A stretch of 64,000 nt of DNA from JAKAGZ01 sp963748105 (lineage in GTDB: Bacteria; Bacteroidota; Ignavibacteria; Ignavibacteriales; Ignavibacteriaceae). The position numbers and the translations under genes are program-made. Shown in pieces: positions 36,601 through 43,678 of this stretch (the stretch's first letter is position 1; each line of letters starts with the position of its first letter). Below the pieces are notes generated by a model. That model was not told the DNA's origin, did no database searches, and worked only from the letters and a program-made list of their open reading frames with translations. The stretch spans positions 62,001 through 126,000 of the forward strand of contig CAVVHP010000010.1 in assembly GCA_963748105.1 (NCBI GenBank). The letters run 5' to 3'.

Positions 36601-37129
36601 CACGCAATTTTTCTTCAGATTTCAGCCTTTCTGTAACCACGTGTAAGGTTCCCTGCCCGGATGGCTGCCCACTGTGTAGGGTAATTATTTTCGCATTTAT
36701 TTCTACAGGTACCAAACCACCATCTTTGTGCAAAATTGGAAGGATATAATGGTTTAATTCCTTTTCCCGGAAAAATTTTTTCAATATATCAATAACTTCA
36801 CCAACTTTTTCTTTGGAAACAAACCACATGAAACTCTTCCCTTCAATTTCATCCACCTCATATCCAAAAGCTTCTTTACAGGAAGGAGTTATAAATATCA
36901 TTTTACCGGTACGCGAAATTCTGAAGATTACATCAATGGAGGCATCCGCCAATGCTTTATAATCATAATAAGAATCTTCAAATTTTTTGAGATTATCAGA
37001 AAATTCTCTGAGAAGTTTATTATCCGGCAAGCTACTGCCGAGGGTTTTCTCAATTTCGCTAAGTTGTTTTTTTAAGTAGGAGATATTTTCTTCCGCCAAA
37101 TAGGTCTTATTTTGAGTTTCTTTTTCCAA
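33671..37129 (-). CDS. PAS-PAS-GAF hybrid sensor histidine kinase with two receivers and Hpt
   Basis: 1152 residues with no obvious membrane segment, so likely cytoplasmic. Order: short coiled coil, PAS (~55-175), PAS (~180-295), GAF (~310-490), HisKA with SHEIRTPMNG (phospho-His ~508), HATPase with N and G boxes (NLINNAVKFT, HGGTGLGL), receiver 1 with DYQMPHMDG (phospho-Asp ~798), receiver 2 with DILMPEMDG (~943), and a C-terminal Hpt domain with AHKLKGSS (phospho-His ~1089). This supplies an entire phosphorelay on one chain; the output regulator is not nearby. Start is TTG at 37129. All phosphorylation sites look intact. The ligand is unknown. Confidence 0.93.
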   Translation of the reverse strand: MEKETQNKTYLAEENISYLKKQLSEIEKTLGSSLPDNKLLREFSDNLKKFEDSYYDYKALADASIDVIFRISRTGKMIFITPSCKEAFGYEVDEIEGKSFMWFVSKEKVGEVIDILKKFFREKELNHYILPILHKDGGLVPVEINAKIITLHSGQPSGQGTLHVVTERLKSEEKLRASEKTFRLIWERSSDGMRLTNKDGIIYMCNQAYANMLGKNKNELEGKSFSLVYADEYAPISLENYTRNFRNDTINSKYETTVNLWNGMEIQFEISNSFIENLEGENLLLSIFRDITERKSSEILLRKKDNLLQGIAEATKNLISNRNEYAGFNSALRILGIAAEVDRVYIYKHEVIEETEELYAKLLFEWSSESTESQIENPALQKLSYSRFASLNFYENFARGNTLKFVTKNLSEDERGLFVDQSIKSLILVPIMVDDQFWGFVGFDDLNDYREWTDNDESSLITMATTLASVIKRNRISAEIIDKNKELDIALMRAESAVKAKSEFLALMSHEIRTPMNGVIGMTGLLLDTPLNEEQKEYVETIRLSGDQLLVIINDILDFSKIESEKLDLEQQPFDLRDSIEDSLDMVASKVAEKSLDLAYLVEENTPPVIVGDVTRLRQILINLINNAVKFTEKGEVFINVSSKKLEEENKYEIKFSVKDTGIGIPADKMDRLFKSFSQVDSSTTRTHGGTGLGLAISQRLSQMMGGNVWVESEVGKGTTFTFTIIAQAAQSKSKVYLKGNRAELQKKKILIVDDNQTNRRILKIQTDSWGMESVVAESPEAALKILSDGNEFDIALLDYQMPHMDGIELSHEIRKFENTKSTQIVILTSVGKKEQLTDYDRMNLAAFLSKPIKQMQLQETLINVLGGKEKGTKADFDKTNKIDKGLGIRKPLRILLAEDNIVNQKVAIRIFEKLGYRADVAANGKEAVQSVRNISYDLVFMDILMPEMDGYQATAVILDEFPPETRPRIIAMTANAMQGDRETCLEAGMDDYISKPVRLEEMQQVLTKWSDTLYQEKDELISELKKRRTPTRIIDESKITFLQDIQTEEDVNFYVELLDIYITDLPTMIGNIKTSVVEKNAKMLQMNAHKLKGSSVTLGIDIVTQMTHNLETAARKNEFDENTEKLVDDLVHKFETIIMELEIIREKYSKY

Positions 37130-37335
37130 AATTTTAAACTGAAATATTATTGAGAAGAGATTCTATGAATATTTGCTGATCTAAATTTATAAAATTTATG
37201 CAAATTAAGCATTTATGATGTATAAATGAAAATTTATTTGGAATCTAGCCAAATCCTTCTCAGCAATCTTGCTTAGCAGATGTTAAATATCTAATTTTAA
37301 AACAGCGTTTTTACAGAAATTATTAGGGGAAAATT

Positions 37336-38514
37336 ATGCCTCACACAATAGTTACTATGCCCGGAGACGGTATAGGCAAAACGGTTCTCCCGGAAGCTAT
37401 ACGGGTTTTAGATACAGTTAAATTTGATGCTGAATATATTCATGCTGATATTGGCTGGGAATTCTGGTGCAAAGAAGGTAATGCACTTCCGCAACGTACA
37501 ATTGATCTTCTCGAAAAACATAAAATAGGTTTATTCGGAGCAATTACGAGCAAACCTAAAGATGCTGCTGCGCTTGAAATTGACTCTTCAATAAAAGATA
37601 AGGGATTTGTTTATTTTAGTCCAATTGTGGGCCTTCGCCAACATTTTAATCTTGATTTATGTATTAGACCTTGCAAATCATTTCCGGGAAATCCATTAAA
37701 CTTTATAATAAGGGATAAAGAAGGATTTAGCGAACCTGAAATTGATGCTGTAATTTTCCGGCAAAACACGGAAGGCCTTTATTCAGGAGTTGAATGGACA
37801 GATCCGCCGAAAAATGTTAGGGATGCTCTCGAAACTCACCCGAAAATGAAAAAATTTAAGGATGTGCCAGGTGAGGATCTTGCAGTTTCAACCAGAATAA
37901 TGAGTCGGGGAGCATGCAGAAGAATTATAACAGAAGCATTTGAATATGCTAAAAAATTTGGTTTTAAAAATGTAACCGTTTGTGAAAAACCAAATGTTCT
38001 GAGAGAGACATCCGGAATGATGCTGGGTGAAGCAAAAATAATAGCAAAGGAATATCCTGGAATAGATTTATGGGATACGAATATTGACGCTCAAATGATG
38101 TGGTTGACTAAAAATCCTGAAAGTTATGGAGTAATTGTTGCAGAAAATATGTTCGGTGATATTATCAGTGACGGATTCGCAGGATTGGTTGGCGGACTTG
38201 GCTTTGCCTGCAGTGCAAACATTGGAAAAGACGTGGCTGTTTTTGAACCAACTCACGGTTCAGCACCAAAATATCAGGAATTAAATCCTTCAATAGTAAA
38301 CCCTATTGCTATGATTTTAAGTGCCTGTATGATGCTAGACCATATCGGAGAAAATGAAAAAGCAAATTCTATCCGCACTGCAATTTCAAAAGTAATTGCT
38401 GATGGCAAAGTCAAAACATATGATATGCTGAAATTAAGAGGCGGCCCTGATGTATTTAGTAAAGGCGCCTGTACAACTCAACAACTTACTGATGCAATAA
38501 TTGCGGAGTTATAA
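37336..38514 (+). CDS. Isocitrate/isopropylmalate-family decarboxylating dehydrogenase
   Basis: 392 residues. The family oxidises and decarboxylates a 2-hydroxy acid with NAD(P). Landmarks: MPGDGIGKTVLPEA at the N-terminus, LRQHFNLDLCIRPCKSF (substrate arginines), RQNTEGLYSGVEW, the metal-site block ENMFGDIISDGFAGLVGG and EPTHGSAPKYQ. It differs from classic isocitrate dehydrogenase in the substrate loop (SPIVGLRQHF rather than the SLN-type loop), so isocitrate, homoisocitrate, methylisocitrate and isopropylmalate all remain possible. First gene of a six-gene operon with an aconitase-family enzyme and citrate lyase subunits; the next gene starts five bases after its stop. Confidence 0.88.
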   Translation: MPHTIVTMPGDGIGKTVLPEAIRVLDTVKFDAEYIHADIGWEFWCKEGNALPQRTIDLLEKHKIGLFGAITSKPKDAAALEIDSSIKDKGFVYFSPIVGLRQHFNLDLCIRPCKSFPGNPLNFIIRDKEGFSEPEIDAVIFRQNTEGLYSGVEWTDPPKNVRDALETHPKMKKFKDVPGEDLAVSTRIMSRGACRRIITEAFEYAKKFGFKNVTVCEKPNVLRETSGMMLGEAKIIAKEYPGIDLWDTNIDAQMMWLTKNPESYGVIVAENMFGDIISDGFAGLVGGLGFACSANIGKDVAVFEPTHGSAPKYQELNPSIVNPIAMILSACMMLDHIGENEKANSIRTAISKVIADGKVKTYDMLKLRGGPDVFSKGACTTQQLTDAIIAEL

Positions 38515-38519
38515 ATCTT

Positions 38520-39053
38520 ATGAAAGAAAAAGTTCTCGAAATATGGCCTGAGATAAACTGGATTAAAAACTCTGAGCTGAAAGAAAAAGTTACAAATTGC
38601 TGGGTTTATGCAATCGAAAACAGTGTTCTCTCAATCGATGATCTGAATAAAATTCCCTTTTCCCTCTTGCTAAAGGATTGCAAAATTTCTTTTATGAATC
38701 ACAAAAGAACCTGCGTACAGTTAGCTGTTGATATGGCAAAAACAATGCAAAAGAATTTTGTTGATGAGATAAATATTGATATGGATATATTGATTGCAGG
38801 TGCAATATTAATCGATGTAGGTAAACTACTCGAGTATGAAATGAAAGACGGTAAACTTGCCACAAGCAATGCGGGTAAACTTGTTCGCCATCCTTTCAGC
38901 GGACTGGCTATAGCCGACAGGTTCGGACTTCCCGCGGAAGTACAGCATATCATTGCAACTCATTCAAAAGAAGGAGATCTGGGACAGAGAACTGTAGAAT
39001 CGATAATAGTTCATCACGCTGATTTTGTCAGCTTTGATCCTTTCAAGGCCTAA
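38520..39053 (+). CDS. HD-domain-like protein with altered HD motif
   Basis: 177 residues with HD-superfamily layout: an early His (NHKRT, H61), then ILIDVGKLLEYE where HD enzymes have HDVGK (I98-D99 instead of H-D), a later HPFSG, HSKEG and VHHAD. The family holds metal-dependent phosphohydrolases. The loss of one His from the key doublet may change or abolish metal binding, although the remaining His residues are kept. It is sandwiched between dehydrogenase and aconitase genes with 5- and 20-base gaps, so it presumably serves the same pathway; its role is unknown. Confidence 0.72.
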   Translation: MKEKVLEIWPEINWIKNSELKEKVTNCWVYAIENSVLSIDDLNKIPFSLLLKDCKISFMNHKRTCVQLAVDMAKTMQKNFVDEINIDMDILIAGAILIDVGKLLEYEMKDGKLATSNAGKLVRHPFSGLAIADRFGLPAEVQHIIATHSKEGDLGQRTVESIIVHHADFVSFDPFKA

Positions 39054-39073
39054 ATTTTTGGAAGGAGGAAATT

Positions 39074-41041
39074 ATGCCACAAACACTTATTGAAAAAATT
39101 GCTCAGAAATATGCAGTTGACATACCCGAGGGAAAAGAAATTCACAGCGGTGATTACATTTCTTTTAAGCCCGCGTATGTAATGACACACGACAATACCG
39201 GTGCAGTAATTCCAAAGTTTAATAATATAGGCGCTAAAAAATTATTTAATCCCCGGCAGGTTGTCATCACACTCGATCATAATGTTCAGGATAAGAGTGA
39301 AAAAAATCTAAAAAAATATAATAAGATAGAAGATTTCGCAAAGATCCACGGCGCTGATTTTTATCCCGCAGGCCGTGGAATCGGGCATCAGATAATGTGT
39401 GAAGAAGGTTATGCATGGCCGGGAACAATGGTCGTTGCATCGGATAGCCATTCAAATATGTACGGCGGACTAGGATGTCTCGGAACACCGATTGTACGTA
39501 CAGATGCTGCCGCAATCTGGGCTACCGGAAGAACGTGGTGGCAGGTTCCTCCAATTGTAAATGTAAAACTAATAAATGATTTAAATACTGGAGTAACGGG
39601 TAAAGACCTTATAATTTCGTTGTGTGGTCATTTCAACCAGGATGAAGTTTTAAATCACGCAATAGAATTTACAGGCGATGGTGTAAAATATTTAACCGTT
39701 GATGAAAGATTAACTGTTGCAAATATGACTACTGAATGGGGTGCGCTTGCAGGAGTATTTGAAGTCGATCTTGCAACTATTCTCTGGTTGAAAAAAAGGG
39801 CAAACCATATTATTGACAGAGGACTGGAAGGCGTACCTTCGGATACAGACGGAAACGGGCTTCATCCCAGGATGAATCTATTCAGAATTTTTGATCTTGA
39901 AAAGAAGCTGCCAAAAGCTGATAAGAATGCATTTTACGCTAAAGAAATTATAATCGATTTAAGAAGCATAAAACCATCTGTGTCAGGCCCAAATTCTGTA
40001 AAAACTTTTGCACCTGTTACCGCTTTTAATGAAAAAGAAATTAAAATTAACAAAGCCTACCTTGTTTCGTGTGTTAACAGCAGGGCAAGCGATATTTATG
40101 ACGCAGCAGAAGCAATTAAAGGCAAAAAAGTTGCTCCCGGTGTAGAATTTTATATTGCCGCAGCTTCAAGAGACGAACAGATAGAAGTTGAAAAACACGG
40201 TGCCTGGAAAAAACTTTTGGATGCAGGAGCAAAACCGTTGCCCCCGGGTTGCGGTCCTTGTATTGGACTTGGAGTTGGACTGCTTGAAGACGGTGAAGTC
40301 GGTATTTCTGCAACAAATAGAAATTTTAAAGGACGAATGGGCTCACCCAACGCGCAGACCTATCTAGCTTCACCCGCAGTAGTGGCTTCCTCTGCAGTTG
40401 CAGGAAAGATTTATTTTGACTGGGAAGAAAACAACGGTGAGCTTTCGGCAAAAATTAAATCCAATAAAAAATCTAACGGAAAGAATGATAAGGTAAATAT
40501 CATTGATGGTTTTCCCGGAAACATTAGCGGTAAAGTAATTTTTTGTTACCAGGATAACTTAAATACTGACGGAATATATCCCGGAAAATACACTTACCAG
40601 GATAATATTACTCCTAAGCAGCAAGCTGAAGTTGTAATGGAAAACTATGACCCTGAATTTGTAAAAATTGCCGGAGAAGGTGATGTACTAATCGGGGGAT
40701 TTAATTTCGGTACAGGGAGTTCAAGAGAACAAGCGGCGACAGCTTTAAAGTATAAGGGCATAAAACTTGTAATTGCAGGTTCACTTAATGAAACATATAA
40801 AAGGAACGCAATAAATAACGGCTTCCTGCTTATTGAATGCCCCCATCTCGTAAATGAACTAAAAAGAAACAAGGGTACTGATAAACTGACAATGAAAATT
40901 GATGAAACTCTGGAGATAGATTTTATTAATTCTAAAATAATCTTTGAAGAAAAATCATATGACTTTTCTCCTGTCGGAGAAGCAGCCCAGGAATTAATAG
41001 TCCTCGACGGACTGGAAAATTGGATAAAGAAAAACTTGTAA
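39074..41041 (+). CDS. Single-chain aconitase-family hydratase resembling fungal homoaconitase
   Basis: 655 residues, with large and small (swivel) domains fused. The [4Fe-4S] ligands are C333 (SCVNSR) and C393/C396 (GCGPCIG). Blocks such as IHSGDYISFKPA, VQDKSEKNLKKYN, YPAGRGIGHQ, SDSHSNMYGGLG, GTPIVRTDAAAIWATG, GPNSVK and FYIAAASRDE strongly recall fungal mitochondrial homoaconitase (Lys4), also fused, by memory rather than by alignment. The small domain carries NFGTGSSREQAA. Aconitase-family enzymes move a hydroxyl group between adjacent carbons by dehydration and rehydration. An RBS (GGAGGA) precedes the ATG. Substrate could be citrate, homocitrate or methylcitrate. Most bacteria split LeuC/LeuD-type homologues into two genes. 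Confidence 0.9.
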   Translation: MPQTLIEKIAQKYAVDIPEGKEIHSGDYISFKPAYVMTHDNTGAVIPKFNNIGAKKLFNPRQVVITLDHNVQDKSEKNLKKYNKIEDFAKIHGADFYPAGRGIGHQIMCEEGYAWPGTMVVASDSHSNMYGGLGCLGTPIVRTDAAAIWATGRTWWQVPPIVNVKLINDLNTGVTGKDLIISLCGHFNQDEVLNHAIEFTGDGVKYLTVDERLTVANMTTEWGALAGVFEVDLATILWLKKRANHIIDRGLEGVPSDTDGNGLHPRMNLFRIFDLEKKLPKADKNAFYAKEIIIDLRSIKPSVSGPNSVKTFAPVTAFNEKEIKINKAYLVSCVNSRASDIYDAAEAIKGKKVAPGVEFYIAAASRDEQIEVEKHGAWKKLLDAGAKPLPPGCGPCIGLGVGLLEDGEVGISATNRNFKGRMGSPNAQTYLASPAVVASSAVAGKIYFDWEENNGELSAKIKSNKKSNGKNDKVNIIDGFPGNISGKVIFCYQDNLNTDGIYPGKYTYQDNITPKQQAEVVMENYDPEFVKIAGEGDVLIGGFNFGTGSSREQAATALKYKGIKLVIAGSLNETYKRNAINNGFLLIECPHLVNELKRNKGTDKLTMKIDETLEIDFINSKIIFEEKSYDFSPVGEAAQELIVLDGLENWIKKNL

Positions 41042-41064
41042 CTGAAAATACTGGAAAGAATAAT

Positions 41065-42438
41065 ATGAGGAAATCACTCTCAAGACAAATAGCAGAATTC
41101 GCAGTTAATTTAAAATATAGAGACCTTCCTGAAAATGTAATCAACGAAGTTAAAAGATATTTATACGACTCAATAGGCTGTGCTTACGGTGGATACAGCA
41201 CAAAAGACGTTAAAATTCTCAGGAAGATTTACAAAGATATCGGCGGGAAAAAAGAATCAACATTGATTGGGTTCGGTGATAAAATGCCAGCAGTAAATTC
41301 CACACTTGTAAATTCTTTAATGATTCGTGCACTGGACTTCAACGATATTTACTGGAAAGAAGATCCTTCACATCCATCTGATCTAATTCCCGCTGCACTT
41401 TCTGTAGGCGAATTGACAAATGCTTCAATGAAAGATGTAATTGTAGCTATAGTTCTTGCCTATGAATTTGAACAAAGACTTTGTGAGTTTGCAGTGCCTG
41501 GTGTCCGTGAACGAAAATGGCATCACGCTACATTGACCCAGTTTGTTTCCCCAATTGTTGCAGGAAAATTATTGAAGTTGAATGTCGATCGAATGGTAAA
41601 CGCTATCGGCATTAATGGAAGTCACAACCATACAATTGGATGCCCTACTGCCGGAAAACTCACAATGATGAAAAACACTGTGGACCCGATGGCAGTGCAG
41701 TCTGGTGTGTTTGCAGCGTTAATGGCTAAAAATGGTTATACTGGTACTGAAGCAGTTATTGACGGAAAAGAAGGGTTGATGGATGTCTTTGGTCCTGATT
41801 GGGACACTGAAAAATTAACCGGCGGGCTGGGAAAGAATTACAAAATACTCGAATGCGGGATGAAAGCTTTTCCGACTGAAGCCCTGACACATACTCACAT
41901 TACAACAACTCTCAAAGTTGTTACAAAAAATAATATCGATTATGATCAGATTGAATCCGTAACCGTTACAACAATTGCGAGGGCATGTGATATCCTTTTT
42001 GATCCACACAAATACAGGCCGGAATCAAGAGAAACAGCAGATCATTCACTTCCCTTCTGTATTGCCTCGGCGCTTGTAGATAAAAAAATTACTACGGATT
42101 CATTTTCTGAAAAGAAAATGAAAGATCCGCGTATCTGGGAAGTAATAGACAAAATAAAAGGCGAGGCATCTGTAGAATTCGAAAAGATGTTCCCTGCCAA
42201 ACAGCCGTCAAAAGTAGTTATAAAAACGAAAGACGGAAATGAATATTCAGAATATCTTGAATTTCCTAAAGGTGATCCACGTGAACCTATGACAATAGAA
42301 GATATTGAAAATAAATTCAATGCTCTTTCGGCAAAACTATTGACGAAAAAGAAACAGCAAAAAATAAAAGGTATGATTTTTAAATGTGAAAAAATGAAAG
42401 CCAAAAATTTTATGAATGGCTTAGTTGTTAAAAAATGA
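41065..42438 (+). CDS. MmgE/PrpD family dehydratase
   Basis: About 457 residues from the ATG at 41065, chosen over the TTG at 41020 because GGAAAG lies upstream and the protein then begins at the family-typical RQIAEFAVNLKY. MmgE/PrpD enzymes dehydrate 2-methylcitrate (PrpD) or related tricarboxylates such as citrate. Family blocks: GFGDKMPAVNSTLVNSL, DFND.YWKEDPSHPSD, NGSHNHTIGC and the segment DPMAVQSGVFAALMA. It stands between the aconitase-type and citrate-lyase genes. Two dehydratase families in one operon are unusual outside methylcitrate clusters, yet no PrpB or PrpC is here. Confidence 0.88.
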   Translation: MRKSLSRQIAEFAVNLKYRDLPENVINEVKRYLYDSIGCAYGGYSTKDVKILRKIYKDIGGKKESTLIGFGDKMPAVNSTLVNSLMIRALDFNDIYWKEDPSHPSDLIPAALSVGELTNASMKDVIVAIVLAYEFEQRLCEFAVPGVRERKWHHATLTQFVSPIVAGKLLKLNVDRMVNAIGINGSHNHTIGCPTAGKLTMMKNTVDPMAVQSGVFAALMAKNGYTGTEAVIDGKEGLMDVFGPDWDTEKLTGGLGKNYKILECGMKAFPTEALTHTHITTTLKVVTKNNIDYDQIESVTVTTIARACDILFDPHKYRPESRETADHSLPFCIASALVDKKITTDSFSEKKMKDPRIWEVIDKIKGEASVEFEKMFPAKQPSKVVIKTKDGNEYSEYLEFPKGDPREPMTIEDIENKFNALSAKLLTKKKQQKIKGMIFKCEKMKAKNFMNGLVVKK

Positions 42439-42445
42439 GTTTAAT

Positions 42446-43678
42446 ATGAGTTCAAAATTAAAGAAAGGATTTGCCGGTAAACGCGGAGATAAAGTTCGCT
42501 CGGATTGTTATGTTGAAGTTATTCCCAAAGAATCCGGTGGAATAATAATTGAAATTGCCAGTAAGGTTAAACCTATGTTCGGCCTTTCAATAAAAAAACA
42601 GATTACTGAAATGGGCGCATTTTTCAACCTGAAAAATGCTCTGATTACGGTTGAAGATAACGGAGCGCTTCCATTTGTAATTGCCGCCAGGTTTGAAGCA
42701 GCCATCAAGAGATTAAATCCTTTAGAAGTAAAAGAATTTCTTCCACCAATGATAAAAGCCAATTTTCAAAATACATCAAAAGATAAACTCCGAAGAAGCA
42801 GGTTATATTTACCAGGAAATGAACCGAAATTTTATCCAAATGCTGGACTTCATAAACCGGACGGAATAATTCTTGATCTGGAAGACAGCGTATCCCATTC
42901 AGAAAAAGATTCCGCACGCTTAATTGTCCGCAACGCACTCCGCTCAGTGGATTTTTATGATTGCGAAAGAATGGTAAGAATTAATCAGCTTCCGCAGGGA
43001 CTCGATGATCTAAAATATTTAATCCCTTATAATGTAAACGTAATTCTAATACCTAAGTGTGAATCGGGCGAGCAGGTTGTTAATACAGTTCTGGAAATTA
43101 AAAGAATAAAAACAGAAAATAATATTAAATCCGAAATTTACGTTATGCCGATAATTGAAAGCGCAAAAGGAATTATCAATGCTTATGAAATTGCTTCCGC
43201 ATCTACTGATGTATGCGCTTTAACCATCGGTCTGGAAGACTACACAGCAGATATTGGTACTCAGAGAACTTTTCAAGGTAAAGAAAGTTTATTTGCCAGG
43301 TCAATGCTTGTAAATGCTGCAAAAGCTGCAGGCGTACAGGCAATAGATTCTGTTTTTTCCGATATAAATGATATGGACGCGTTAAGACAAAACATTGTTG
43401 AGGCAAAATCTCTTGGTTTCGAAGGAAAAGGCTGCATACATCCAAGACAGATCCAGGTTGTTCACGAAGCTTTTGCTCCGGGGAACGACGAGATTGAAAA
43501 AGCTCAAAAGATTGTACTGGCATTTGAAGAAGCAGAAAGAAAAGGCCTCGGAGTAGTATCGCTTGGAAGTAAAATGATAGATGCGCCTGTAGTTAAACGA
43601 GCTCACAAAACCATGGAGCTGGCATTACTTAATAAGAAAATTACAAAGAACTGGAAAAATGAAATTAATAAAAAATAG
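42446..43678 (+). CDS. Fusion of citrate lyase acyl carrier protein (CitD) and beta subunit (CitE)
   Basis: 410 residues from the ATG at 42446. Residues ~1-100 match CitD: the carrier domain with the probable prosthetic-group serine S19 in VRSDCYVEV and a compact GGIIIEIASKVKPMFG strand. From ~110 the CitE TIM-barrel begins: LRRSRLYLPGNEPKF, GIILDLEDSVSHSEK, and IGLEDYTADIG. CitE splits the acyl-carrier citryl thioester into acetyl thioester and oxaloacetate. The two are separate genes in enterobacteria; here they are one chain. The next gene, CitF, overlaps by 20 bases. Attachment and acetylation enzymes (CitX, CitG, CitC) are not in the window. It could equally act on citramalate or homocitrate. 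Confidence 0.9.
   Translation: MSSKLKKGFAGKRGDKVRSDCYVEVIPKESGGIIIEIASKVKPMFGLSIKKQITEMGAFFNLKNALITVEDNGALPFVIAARFEAAIKRLNPLEVKEFLPPMIKANFQNTSKDKLRRSRLYLPGNEPKFYPNAGLHKPDGIILDLEDSVSHSEKDSARLIVRNALRSVDFYDCERMVRINQLPQGLDDLKYLIPYNVNVILIPKCESGEQVVNTVLEIKRIKTENNIKSEIYVMPIIESAKGIINAYEIASASTDVCALTIGLEDYTADIGTQRTFQGKESLFARSMLVNAAKAAGVQAIDSVFSDINDMDALRQNIVEAKSLGFEGKGCIHPRQIQVVHEAFAPGNDEIEKAQKIVLAFEEAERKGLGVVSLGSKMIDAPVVKRAHKTMELALLNKKITKNWKNEINKK

Noticed and set aside
42042..42404. Minus-strand 120-residue frame inside the PrpD gene
   Set aside because: Lies wholly within a well-supported gene and has low-complexity Ser/Phe-rich composition typical of an antisense shadow.
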